Source: CBDCWO01 sp965223405
GTDB lineage: Bacteria; Bacteroidota; Bacteroidia; Chitinophagales; Saprospiraceae
Assembly: GCA_965223405.1 (NCBI GenBank)
Contig: CBDCWO010000006.1
Span: 4,216,001 to 4,280,000 of the forward strand
Length of the DNA stretch: 64,000 nucleotides
Direction of reading: 5' to 3'
Both the position numbers and the translations under genes were made by a program. This document shows positions 54,824-62,737 of this stretch, piece by piece (the stretch's first letter is position 1; every line of letters begins with the position of its first letter). The notes below the pieces were generated by a model, which was given only the letters and a program-made list of their open reading frames with translations, did no database searches and was not told the DNA's origin.

Positions 54824-55513
54824 ATGGAAAAAATATCTAAATATCTGGTGTTCGTAATAGTTATTGGTCTGGCTGCTGTGAGCTGTGAAAAACCATTGAG
54901 TCCTACTGAAGTAGGGATTTCAGATGATTTTGTAAACCTAAGAACAGATGGAGAGACCAAGTTTTTTGATAATTTTGAAAATGGTTTGTCGAAATGGACT
55001 GGAAAATTCTACGGATCGCACAATGGCGTCATTGTGGAAGATCCACTCCGGCCGGATAACCATGTTTTAACTTTTACCGCATTGAATTTCGGGGGCGATG
55101 TGTTCAGTTCTGAAGTAACTGTACAGGAAGGTGTAACATGTATTCTCACATTTGAATATTTGGGTCTGCCAGTAGAGGGAAGCGTGGAAAATGACTTGGG
55201 CGGTGCTATCGGTTTTGCTACTGATTTGAATTATGATTATGAAGGCGATTGGATTCGGAACCGATTTCTGGCTGGCACATCATATTTCGGTAGCCTACCA
55301 CCGGGTGATTACGGTATAGAAGACGACATGCTGATTGATGATGGTCAATGGCACAAATACCGAATCGAGTTTGATCCTTACAAATCGGCCAAGTTTTATG
55401 AAGGCCCGGTGGATGATAAAATTGTGGTAGAAATCGAGGACTGGTTCGGTTCTGCTGGTGTCCCCGGAGACGCCTATTTTGATAAAGTGAAACTAAAAGT
55501 AAAAAAGAAATAA
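54824..55513 (+). CDS. lipoprotein with jelly-roll (carbohydrate-binding-like) domain
   Basis: A 229-residue lipoprotein (lipobox AVSC, Cys21). The mature part opens with TKFFDNFENGLSKWTG, typical of concanavalin-like or CBM-type beta-sandwich modules, and continues with strands such as LTFTALNFGGDVFSSEV and DGQWHKYRIEFDPYKSAKF. No catalytic residues are evident. A surface glycan-binding role is possible; it is inferred from the fold pattern only. Confidence 0.7.
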   Translation: MEKISKYLVFVIVIGLAAVSCEKPLSPTEVGISDDFVNLRTDGETKFFDNFENGLSKWTGKFYGSHNGVIVEDPLRPDNHVLTFTALNFGGDVFSSEVTVQEGVTCILTFEYLGLPVEGSVENDLGGAIGFATDLNYDYEGDWIRNRFLAGTSYFGSLPPGDYGIEDDMLIDDGQWHKYRIEFDPYKSAKFYEGPVDDKIVVEIEDWFGSAGVPGDAYFDKVKLKVKKK

Positions 55514-55593
55514 GTAAGAATGCAGATTATATTAAACAGCAATTTCCCGGATGTGGATTACTAAGCTGACCGATTGAATGGAGGTGGGACTGG

Positions 55594-55625
55594 TAAGCCT
55601 TTTTAGGGCTTATTTTCTTCGTTTT
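55594..55625 (+). terminator. hairpin terminator after the jelly-roll lipoprotein gene
   Basis: TAAGCC (55594-55599) pairs with GGCTTA (55607-55612) around a 7-base loop, followed by TTTTCTTCGTTTTTT. It lies about 80 bases after the stop codon. Stem and T-tract both fit an intrinsic terminator. Confidence 0.65.
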
Positions 55626-55875
55626 TTATCAGCTTACCTAGGGTTTGCTGATTTTTATAAAAATTCAGTATAAATATCTGTTTATCAGATTGATATATTG
55701 ATGACCAATTAATGATTTATTGCATAACTGCAAGGTGTTGGTTATTTTAGTGTCAAAACCCTTGTAATTATGATGCGATATTACACCTGTTGACCAGCTT
55801 ACTCTTGAAGGATTCTGAACATTCAATTTCTTACAAATCATATATACCTTTTGATCCCCTCATGCCGGCTGGGCA

Positions 55876-55906
55876 CTTACTTTTTTCCAACCATGAAAAA
55901 AGTAAG
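55876..55906. repeat. perfect 12-bp stem-loop next to the fold-back element
   Basis: CTTACTTTTTTC and GAAAAAAGTAAG are exact reverse complements separated by CAACCAT. It is adjacent to the left arm of the long inverted repeat at 55917-56164. Similar TTACTTTTTT hairpins are, from memory, frequent between genes in Bacteroidota. Confidence 0.8.
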
Positions 55907-55916
55907 CAAAAAAATC

Positions 55917-56164
55917 TCCGCTGTACTGAAATGGCTAAATTGATTAAGCATTCCCTAAAATCAAAAAACTCGGCCTTTTATGCACTCATGTATACTTTAA
56001 ATGGCAAATTTCCAGACCTCATTAATCTTCATGGGCTTAAAATTACCTCTCTGTTCAGTGCATAACGGCCTCAAACACTTTTGATTTTTTAACGCTTTGT
56101 CTGCCGAAGCACCGAAGGCAGAGGAATACCTAATCAATTTTTGACGCCATTTCACTAATGCGGA
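55917..56164. repeat. fold-back (long imperfect inverted repeat) element, about 250 bp
   Basis: The outer arms (55917-55954 and 56123-56164) share blocks such as GAAATGGC and TTGATTA in inverted order. The inner arms (55956-55986 and 56057-56092) share AAAATCAAAA, GGCC and TTATGCACT in inverted order. The loop is about 70 bases. The right arm has an extra small hairpin (TCTGCC...GGCAGA, 56100-56122). The whole unit can fold into one long hairpin. There is no transposase, so if mobile it is a MITE-like or REP-like element. A 91-residue frame crossing it is not a gene. Confidence 0.72.
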
Positions 56165-56765
56165 ACTTTCCGCCTATAATGCATATTCCTGCTAGCCTTA
56201 AATACCAAAATTTTGAGCTGATTTTTTAATCTGCCAGCTGATCAAAATTAGCCTCCGATTGTATGTAGAATATAAAATCAGCAAACCCTACCTCTCCTTC
56301 ACTCTGTTCAGGCTTATAATCTGGCTAGATTTTCGACAAATCATGGCATATCGGAAATCGCTGTCAAATAACAAACTTACATTCTTACTTAATACTATTG
56401 GTCAATTTGGAAGGAGAAGCTGATCTTATCTAGTGAAATGTAGACAACTTCGAGTATAATTGATGGAAGGGCTTTTGACTTAATTGATCTTAAGTTGGAT
56501 TGACAGGTAGATGTCTTTAAATATGAAGTCAATATTTTGACATGCTTGAATCATATGCCGAAAATTTCAGGAAGAATAAACATGCTACAATCGAGACAAT
56601 TTGTGAATTGTTTTGATAGAAAGTTTCACCAGCGGCAGAGTTGATAATGTGCGCTTATTGACGAAGCTATCCCCATTTAGGTAAGGGTAAGGTTCTCCAC
56701 GATGATCCTAGCGATTCATGTCAGGATTCGATAAATGTAGGGGTAATCTCCTCAGGCGGTTCATC
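56165..56765. other. non-coding stretch of about 600 bases
   Basis: No frame with coding character on either strand. Together with the flanking fold-back element and gene remnant it makes a gap of roughly 1.5 kb without an intact gene, unusual for this otherwise tightly packed window and in keeping with a decayed region. Confidence 0.5.
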
Positions 56766-57045
56766 TAAATTGAGGTTTCGATTTTAACATCAATTCCTCT
56801 AAATCCAAAGTTATTAGTGCCGCGCAAAATCATACGGTCTATAGCTGGTAATCCTTCGTTGGAGCTAAAAGTTAATTCCAGATTGGGCTCAAATTGGGAA
56901 GGGATATACTTATTGTTTCTGATTTTATACTCCAAGTAGGGATCTTCGACTGGAAAAAGCCATAAGATAAGCTCAGTACAGCCAGCATGATATTGGTTAC
57001 GGGTACACTGATCTTAAGTATATTTTTTAAAACACTCACTTCCAT
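56766..57045 (-). pseudogene. remnant of a GDSL/SGNH-type gene: N-terminal fragment with frameshift
   Basis: On the reverse strand an ATG at 57045 opens a membrane-helix-like start (VPVTNIMLAVLSLSYGFF). At a run of Ts the frame shifts, and a second frame continues as PVEDPYLEYKIRNNKYIPS and on to MILRGTNNFGFRG, ending at a stop at 56766-56768. DPY-EYK...NNKYIPSQF and NNFGFRG are typical of the N-terminal region of Bacteroidota GDSL/SGNH-like proteins; the catalytic domain is missing altogether. So the fragment carries both a frameshift and a 3' truncation. Confidence 0.55.
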
Positions 57046-57074
57046 CTTTTACAAGAACTTGTAAGGTTTGAGAA

Positions 57075-57605
57075 TTAGGTTCCTTTTGATAAAATCGAGA
57101 TGTATCTGGTCCAGGGACCGGCCTCAACCTGATAATTTTTTGCCATTACTCTGGTCATCTGGTTAATATGACTCAGATCGTGCACTACCCATGTAGCTAG
57201 CAGTTGTCGTAAAGTTACCTCCCCAAAATCCGGATGAATCCCTATTTGGCCTAACTGTTCTGGCTTAATATTCATTTGTTTTAAGGTGACTATATTTTCC
57301 CGTCTTAATTTTTTGAACTCATCAATCAAATCAACGATGGATTTGCCTTTACTTTGTTCAAATTGTGCAAAACGGTCAAACGGAATGAAAGTTTTGTTTT
57401 CTTGATTACCGAGGATGATTCTTGCCCTCGGTATCCAATCCGTCTTCTCTCCATGTATTAAGTGCCCTAGGATATCAAAAGGGCTCCAGGTGTCTGTACC
57501 TTCATTTGAAAAAATCCATTCATCGGGCAATCCCAATAACAATTGCTTGATCACCATAGGAGTTTGACTTAATATCTGGATAGCATCTGGCAAATTAAAG
57601 TTCAT
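57075..57605 (-). CDS. DinB/YfiT-fold protein (cytoplasmic)
   Basis: A 176-residue four-helix-bundle protein. Metal-ligand positions are seen in FDILGHLIHGEKTDW and VVHDLSHINQMTRVM (His-x3-His pattern). The family includes thiol transferases and DNA-damage-inducible proteins; no catalytic role can be assigned. It has no signal peptide. It is the first of three DinB-fold genes within 4.5 kb. Confidence 0.88.
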   Translation of the reverse strand: MNFNLPDAIQILSQTPMVIKQLLLGLPDEWIFSNEGTDTWSPFDILGHLIHGEKTDWIPRARIILGNQENKTFIPFDRFAQFEQSKGKSIVDLIDEFKKLRRENIVTLKQMNIKPEQLGQIGIHPDFGEVTLRQLLATWVVHDLSHINQMTRVMAKNYQVEAGPWTRYISILSKGT

Positions 57606-57843
57606 AACTGGATGATTGTTGTGAGTGATGATCTTTTAACCTGAGTCCATTAATCTAACATGTATAATTGGCTGTAAAATAACACTATAAGATCTTAAGA
57701 TTTCTATTTTATTGAAAACACTCATTTATATTAGTGAAGTTTTAAACCATTTAGTCATAAGATTTAGAATCAATTCGTCAATAAGCACAAATCTTACACA
57801 ATAAATGATGCATTGACCTGAAGACTATTTTGATTGGATAACA

Positions 57844-58410
57844 TTACTGTATTCTTTTTATAATTAATCTTATTTGTCCCATATGATTGGCCTGATGCTC
57901 CATCACATGGTACCAGGCCCAGTGATTATTCATACTGCTTCCTTTCACTTTTGCTTCAAACCACTTGTCGTCTTTTCTTCTCAATAACCGCAATGATTCC
58001 TTGCGGACTTCATCCCAAATATTGAGATAGTATTCCATCGGCTGGTTCTTGATGGTTTCCCGGGCTGCATTGCCTAAGTTGAGTGCAGTTTCCCATATTG
58101 CCTTTTCTTCTTTATTGAATCCCCGGTTTTCAAAAGTATATAATTGATAATACTTTTCAGTTGCTGCCAAATGCAGAATCAAAGCACCAATACGATTGGC
58201 ATTTTTGTCCAAAAGAAAATCGGTTTCCTTTTGATTTAAGTTCTGTACACTCCTGGTTATACGGGCTTTTAAATCTTGCATCATTGAGACCATTGTTCCG
58301 ATTTGCGTAGTATAACCCTTTACCGGCCTGATGATATTCTGTCCATATGCTGATAATGCAAAAGTAGAAAGTAGGGTTATGCTGATAACGTGTTTGGCAT
58401 GGTTAATCAT
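57844..58410 (-). CDS. exported DinB-fold protein
   Basis: A 188-residue protein with a signal peptide (ITLLSTFALSAYGQ) followed by a DinB-type bundle. Ligand-like residues lie in GALILHLAATEKYY and YHVMEHQANHMGQIRLI. Export distinguishes it from its two cytoplasmic relatives in the neighbourhood. Function unknown. It is separated from the preceding DinB gene by 238 bases, so it may have its own promoter. Confidence 0.85.
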   Translation of the reverse strand: MINHAKHVISITLLSTFALSAYGQNIIRPVKGYTTQIGTMVSMMQDLKARITRSVQNLNQKETDFLLDKNANRIGALILHLAATEKYYQLYTFENRGFNKEEKAIWETALNLGNAARETIKNQPMEYYLNIWDEVRKESLRLLRRKDDKWFEAKVKGSSMNNHWAWYHVMEHQANHMGQIRLIIKRIQ

Positions 58411-58724
58411 GGATTTTCATTTTTATACATTCCATAACGAGAAATATTTCATGCAACAGTTTAATGATTTTGCACGAAAAACACTGCAAATGTTGAAGAT
58501 CTTTTAATCATTAGGATTATCATACCTCATTTATGTCGAAGCGCCCACCTTATGATTAGTTTAAATTTACCGAAAATGAAAATGCAATTGAACTAACCCG
58601 AAATCTAAGTTTGTGGATAGCAGCGATTTTGGATTAGAAATGAATACCGACTCACTTTTCTAAATAAATGACATTCAATAATATCAAGATTGGAGTAAGA
58701 CACTTATATGAACAGTAGGTGCAG
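58411..58724. other. non-coding gap of about 310 bases
   Basis: AT-rich spacer upstream of the exported DinB gene, running up to the terminator of the barrel gene. It should hold the DinB promoter. No coding frame or further hairpin was seen. Confidence 0.45.
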
Positions 58725-58758
58725 GGAAAAAAATAGCCACACTTTTAGGGTGTGGCTA
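58725..58758 (-). terminator. strong intrinsic terminator of the outer-membrane barrel gene
   Basis: TAGCCACAC and GTGTGGCTA form a perfect 9-bp stem around a 7-base loop. On the reverse strand the stem is followed by a run of seven Ts (plus-strand AAAAAAA). It lies 26 bases after the stop of the barrel gene, which is read on this strand. Confidence 0.9.
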
Positions 58759-58783
58759 ACAACCGAACGTTATAAGAAATGGA

Positions 58784-59464
58784 TCAGTGAAGAGGGATTT
58801 TGTAACCTACATTTAGGCCAAATCCGTAATTTCTTAATTTTACATCCACTATGGGATTATCTAAAAAGTCAGTGACTTTGTGTTTATATTGAGCTTCGAT
58901 CAGAAAGCTACCATTACCAGCCGGGAGCTCCAGACCACCGCCTAATCCTACACCAAAACCAAACCGGTTGTACGTGTCATTATTAAGGTTAAGGTGATGT
59001 TCACTTACATTGAAATCGAGGATAAAACTGGCTTTGGTTCGAATTCGTGCGAAACTGGCATAGTCTAGGGTGGGTCCGCCAGTAATATAAGCCTTGACCG
59101 GTCCATCATTAAATGTGTATTTTAACCACATCGGTGTTTCTACAAGTCCGATTCGAGTTTCCGCTTTAAACGACATGTCAATTGGTAAATTGAATAAGTT
59201 CATGTCAAATCCTTCCTTGACTATAAATCCTTTCTCCTGATAGTTTACGGAAGGAACAAAAGACAGGCGGTTTGTTATCGGAATTTCATAAAACACTCCA
59301 GCTTCAAATCCAGCATACAATTTCCGATCCGGAGTAATTGCATCCTGGATTCCATCTACTGAAATTGTTGAAAATAGGGGTCCACCCTTGATACCGATCG
59401 CCTGTTGAGTAAAACTGGTAAGAGCAAATAATAGCGTCGCGCTTAATACGATTATCCTTTTCAT
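58784..59464 (-). CDS. outer-membrane beta-barrel protein (PorT-like)
   Basis: A 226-residue protein with signal peptide (SATLLFALTSFTQQ). Mature protein begins GIKGGPLFSTISVDG and has alternating strands (e.g. YAGFEAGVFYEIPITNRLSFVP, GFGVGLGGGLELPAGNGSFLIEA), ending NYGFGLNVGYKIPLH, as in Bacteroidota small eight-strand barrels. A function other than a surface or porin-like role cannot be given. It has its own strong terminator. Confidence 0.88.
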   Translation of the reverse strand: MKRIIVLSATLLFALTSFTQQAIGIKGGPLFSTISVDGIQDAITPDRKLYAGFEAGVFYEIPITNRLSFVPSVNYQEKGFIVKEGFDMNLFNLPIDMSFKAETRIGLVETPMWLKYTFNDGPVKAYITGGPTLDYASFARIRTKASFILDFNVSEHHLNLNNDTYNRFGFGVGLGGGLELPAGNGSFLIEAQYKHKVTDFLDNPIVDVKLRNYGFGLNVGYKIPLH

Positions 59465-59739
59465 GATCCTAAATTTTAAAAACGATATAAATATTTTAAA
59501 GGAGACCGAATTGAGGATTGTTAAAGAGCGTTAAGGTGTTGTTACGGAGATATTAAGGTGTAAAATATACTACTCGGTGGGAAAAGTGTGTGATAGATGG
59601 ATGACTACTACTGAGCAAGATCGCATGGATATTCAATATCAAAGTCTGGATTTGGCATGATAAATGCAGTAAAAATGATATTCCCAACCATTCTACCCAT
59701 AAGTCAATTAACCATGCTACGGTAAATAATGTAGGAACG

Positions 59740-60636
59740 ATGTTTCAGAAGCCAAATATTTTGGGCAAACTCTTTCTGATGGTTGGAATTTTTCTCACTT
59801 TAGGAAACACACAACCTAATGTAGGAACACCATCAAAAAAGAAAGTTCTGATTGATTCCGATGAATTTGAAAAACAAGTTGAAACCGCGCGATTTTTGGC
59901 AACAAGTGAATTGCTAATATCACGCGCAACCGTGGTTGTTAAAGGTGAATTTGCAGCCAGATTACAGGGTAACCGTGCAATTAAGTTTGCCTTTGTCGAC
60001 CAGGAAGGCAAGTGGCATGTTGTATTGGGAAAATATGATCAAATTGGATTTGAACCATTTAACCACCTCATTTATAATGCTGACCATCAATTAATGGACC
60101 GGGATGCTCCTTTTGATTTGGAATTGATTGCCAGATATGCAGACGCATTGATCAAAGCACAAAAATATTCCGAATCTAAATTAGATTTTACCGGAGTGAT
60201 CATGGATACTTATCTTAAATCCGGGGAAAACCAAATAATGGCTTATTCTTTTCCAGCTGTGCAACAAGACAGTATGGTCTATTACGGAGCCGAAATTGTG
60301 CATGAGTTTGATCAAAATGGTATTTTGATTACTGAACATAATGGTAAAAAGAAAAAGAAAAAAGCCAATCAGGATGCTGTTTTATGGGGAGTGCCACTCA
60401 ATAAATATATAGGTCAAAACTTGGAGCTTTGGATGAACTACCAAAAGAATGAAGAACCTCCGCTAAGTAGCATATATTTCGCCTGGCGCTATAAGGACGT
60501 ATTTGATGAAATATATATCGAGACCAAAAATTCGGTGACCAGTTTGCGAGAAGTTGAAATTGGACAATATGAATGGTTACATTATTACAAAACAAAAAAG
60601 CGCAAGGAGACCTGCTATAGTTTTAATGTCAATTAG
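59740..60636 (+). CDS. exported protein of unknown function
   Basis: A 298-residue protein with an N-terminal signal peptide (LGKLFLMVGIFLTLGNTQ). The mature part has no motif I recognise; it alternates predicted strands (VVVKGEFAARLQGNRAIKFAF, WHVVLGKYDQIG) and contains a six-Lys run (about residues 202-208). Even codon use and clean start/stop support a real gene. It appears monocistronic. Confidence 0.7.
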   Translation: MFQKPNILGKLFLMVGIFLTLGNTQPNVGTPSKKKVLIDSDEFEKQVETARFLATSELLISRATVVVKGEFAARLQGNRAIKFAFVDQEGKWHVVLGKYDQIGFEPFNHLIYNADHQLMDRDAPFDLELIARYADALIKAQKYSESKLDFTGVIMDTYLKSGENQIMAYSFPAVQQDSMVYYGAEIVHEFDQNGILITEHNGKKKKKKANQDAVLWGVPLNKYIGQNLELWMNYQKNEEPPLSSIYFAWRYKDVFDEIYIETKNSVTSLREVEIGQYEWLHYYKTKKRKETCYSFNVN

Positions 60637-60952
60637 TCTAGAGTTCAATTTTTACCCCTTTGAGTAGTCCACCCTGTTTTGACATCCGTCCACATTATTT
60701 ATCAACGTGTTTTTGTTTTTCTTCCAACCTGAGATCGATTAACGCGAGGTATTTGACCGTGCTCAGACGCCATAAACGCTGGTACAAGTATCTGTGCGAG
60801 ATTTGGCAATCTGGGATTCCTGAGGATAAAGCACAAGATTTCTAATATCCATGTGAATTATTTAATAAAATGGAGTAATGTAAGGTTTGAAGTCAACCTT
60901 GTGGAGTAATGTGTGTTGAATATGAAAATTTTCTTAAATAAATAGCTCTAGA
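60637..60952. other. non-coding gap of about 315 bases
   Basis: A short forward frame (60660-60845, 61 aa) is Cys/Arg-rich and shows no family features. TGGAGTAATGT occurs twice, at 60870-60880 and 60901-60911, a short direct repeat. Nothing else stands out. Confidence 0.45.
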
Positions 60953-61492
60953 ATGGAATCATTAAGATTTCCTATCGGTCGCTTCACTGCACGTCAAAAT
61001 CCGGATCAAAAATTTTTAGAATCTCGTGTAGCTATCCTGAAATCTTTTCCCGATAGATTGGCGGTATTGGCAAATTCGTTCAGTGAGAAAGAATTGGATA
61101 CTCCTTATAGACCAGGAGGATGGACAGGACGTCAGGTAATTCATCATCTGGCCGATAGCCATATGAATTGCAATATTCGGTTTAGATGGGTACTCACCGA
61201 AAATAAACCGAGGATCAAGGCTTATGATGAAAGAGCCTGGGCTTTACTTTCGGATGCAAAGTCTTTGCCGGTGAAGAGCTCGCTTCTAATTCTCAGAGGT
61301 GTTCATGAAAGGTTATGTACTTTAATCGCATCATTTTCGAAAGAGGATTGGGATAAGTATTTCATCCATCCTGAAGGTGATATCCGCTATACGTTGAGTG
61401 ATATGGTTCAACTTTATGCCTGGCATGGGGACCATCATTTGGCACATTTACAATTGATCAAGGGTGATAAAGTCTCTGATTCTGAATCCTAA
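60953..61492 (+). CDS. YfiT/BstA-like putative metal-dependent thiol transferase
   Basis: A 179-residue protein closely following the YfiT family: LRFPIGRFTARQNPD at the start, PGGWTGRQVIHHLADSHMN, RWVLTENKPRIKAYDERAWA and YAWHGDHHLAHL. The His residues in the two motifs are the metal ligands. Family members transfer bacillithiol or another thiol to electrophiles and aid detoxification. It is followed by a bidirectional terminator. Confidence 0.93.
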   Translation: MESLRFPIGRFTARQNPDQKFLESRVAILKSFPDRLAVLANSFSEKELDTPYRPGGWTGRQVIHHLADSHMNCNIRFRWVLTENKPRIKAYDERAWALLSDAKSLPVKSSLLILRGVHERLCTLIASFSKEDWDKYFIHPEGDIRYTLSDMVQLYAWHGDHHLAHLQLIKGDKVSDSES

Positions 61493-61579
61493 TTCCATTT
61501 GTATATTTTGATTCATCAATTAGAGGACAATTGAAGTTTATAAACAACTTCATAGTAAAGATGATCGTTAAAACAAAAA

Positions 61580-61605
61580 ACCACCTCAAATCCTATTGAG
61601 GTGGT
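61580..61605. terminator. bidirectional intrinsic terminator between convergent genes
   Basis: ACCACCTCAA and TTGAGGTGGT form a perfect 10-bp stem around the loop ATCCTA. A-rich DNA precedes it (AAAACAAAAA) and T-rich DNA follows, so it can work on both strands. It sits between the YfiT-like gene and the convergent small membrane protein gene. Confidence 0.92.
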
Positions 61606-61636
61606 CAATTATTATTTTAAGAGTCTCGGTCTTGGC

Positions 61637-62098
61637 TTAGGTATTCATTTTAACTAACCAAATTACCAGACATACGGTACCGAACAACCAGGCTAATGAT
61701 CCCAACAGTCCCAATACACCGAAACTGCCAATACCTCCGCTTGTCAATACCGTCCAACTGAGTATCCACAACAACAAACCTCCTGCCCATCCAAAGATCC
61801 AGAACCACATCCATTTTTTTACTGGATCGTCAAAATCAATTGCTGCATCCTCTCCATATTTTTTGACTAACTTTTTATTGAGCCATGCGAGTCTTTTATT
61901 CATCCTCTGCTCCTTGCGTTCCATTTTTTTCATGGCACGAACATCCGCCTTGGTAACCGCCTGAGATGTGGTAGCATTGATCTCAACCGTTTCAATTTGA
62001 TCTTCGCTCTTTAATTTCTTTTCATTTAAAGGAATTCCCCAAGCAGTGGTGGATATCATGGCAAAGCTTAAAAATAGTATTACTCCTTTAAGATTCAT
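61637..62098 (-). CDS. small membrane protein with signal peptide and charged helix
   Basis: A 153-residue protein: signal peptide (VILFLSFAMISTTAWG), a basic helical region (MKKMERKEQRMNKRLAWLNKKL, about residues 56-78), then two close transmembrane helices (WMWFWIFGWAGGLLLWILSW and FGVLGLLGSLAWLFGTVCLV). Similar architecture occurs in uncharacterised Bacteroidota proteins, but I recognise no named family. Its transcript should end at the hairpin at 61580-61605. Confidence 0.75.
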   Translation of the reverse strand: MNLKGVILFLSFAMISTTAWGIPLNEKKLKSEDQIETVEINATTSQAVTKADVRAMKKMERKEQRMNKRLAWLNKKLVKKYGEDAAIDFDDPVKKWMWFWIFGWAGGLLLWILSWTVLTSGGIGSFGVLGLLGSLAWLFGTVCLVIWLVKMNT

Positions 62099-62270
62099 AG
62101 GGTAAAAATTTAAGGTGATGAAATTAATTATCCGCGGTTAATATATGAATTAATTTTATATTTCTAATTAGAATTCAACGTTAAATATCGATTTTGAAAG
62201 CATTTGTAACCTATTTAGGATATGTTGCAAACAATTTATTGGGATTTGTAAAAATCCAAGATTGCTGTAA

Positions 62271-62675
62271 TTACCGATCCAATGCTTCAATTTCTACATT
62301 AGATGATTGCTTTTTAATACCTAATAATATGGTTATCCAACCCAATATTAACAAAATACCACCAATGGGTGTGATTGTTCCCAGCCAACTGATATTGGGT
62401 ATTAATCCCATCAAATACAAAGAACCACAAAAAATACTGATTCCAAGCAGGAAACACCAATATCCTCTGTTGAGCCATTTTATCTGTACATGAGGTTGTA
62501 AAGCTGCCAACAGCAGAATGGCCAAGCTGTGAATGCTGTGATAATACTGAGCGGTATTCCACCAATTGAATTGTTCGCCAGCAAAACGGTCTTCTAATAA
62601 ATGTGCTCCAAAGGCACCCAGGATTACAGCCAAAGCTCCCAGTAGCGCACCAGTATAAATGATTTTTTTGATCAT
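62271..62675 (-). CDS. DUF423 family membrane protein
   Basis: A 134-residue protein with four helices and the DUF423 signature: GALLGALAVILGAFGAHLLE, YHSIHSLAILLLAAL, LGISIFCGSLYLMGL and TPIGGILLILGW. The family (YwdK/YgdD) has no assigned function. It is divergent from the cytochrome/FG-GAP gene, with a 62-base spacer between the two starts. Confidence 0.92.
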   Translation of the reverse strand: MIKKIIYTGALLGALAVILGAFGAHLLEDRFAGEQFNWWNTAQYYHSIHSLAILLLAALQPHVQIKWLNRGYWCFLLGISIFCGSLYLMGLIPNISWLGTITPIGGILLILGWITILLGIKKQSSNVEIEALDR

Positions 62676-62737
62676 ATCTTAATATTTGTTCTTAATAAAG
62701 CGAATCGTATTTTTACAACTTTTCCTAATGTAAAATT

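Noticed and set aside
55790..56065. 91-residue forward frame
   Set aside because: It runs across the 12-bp hairpin and the left arm and loop of the fold-back element; its sequence is explained by the repeat.
60660..60845. 61-residue forward frame
   Set aside because: No recognisable features and unlike neighbouring genes in composition; treated as spacer.
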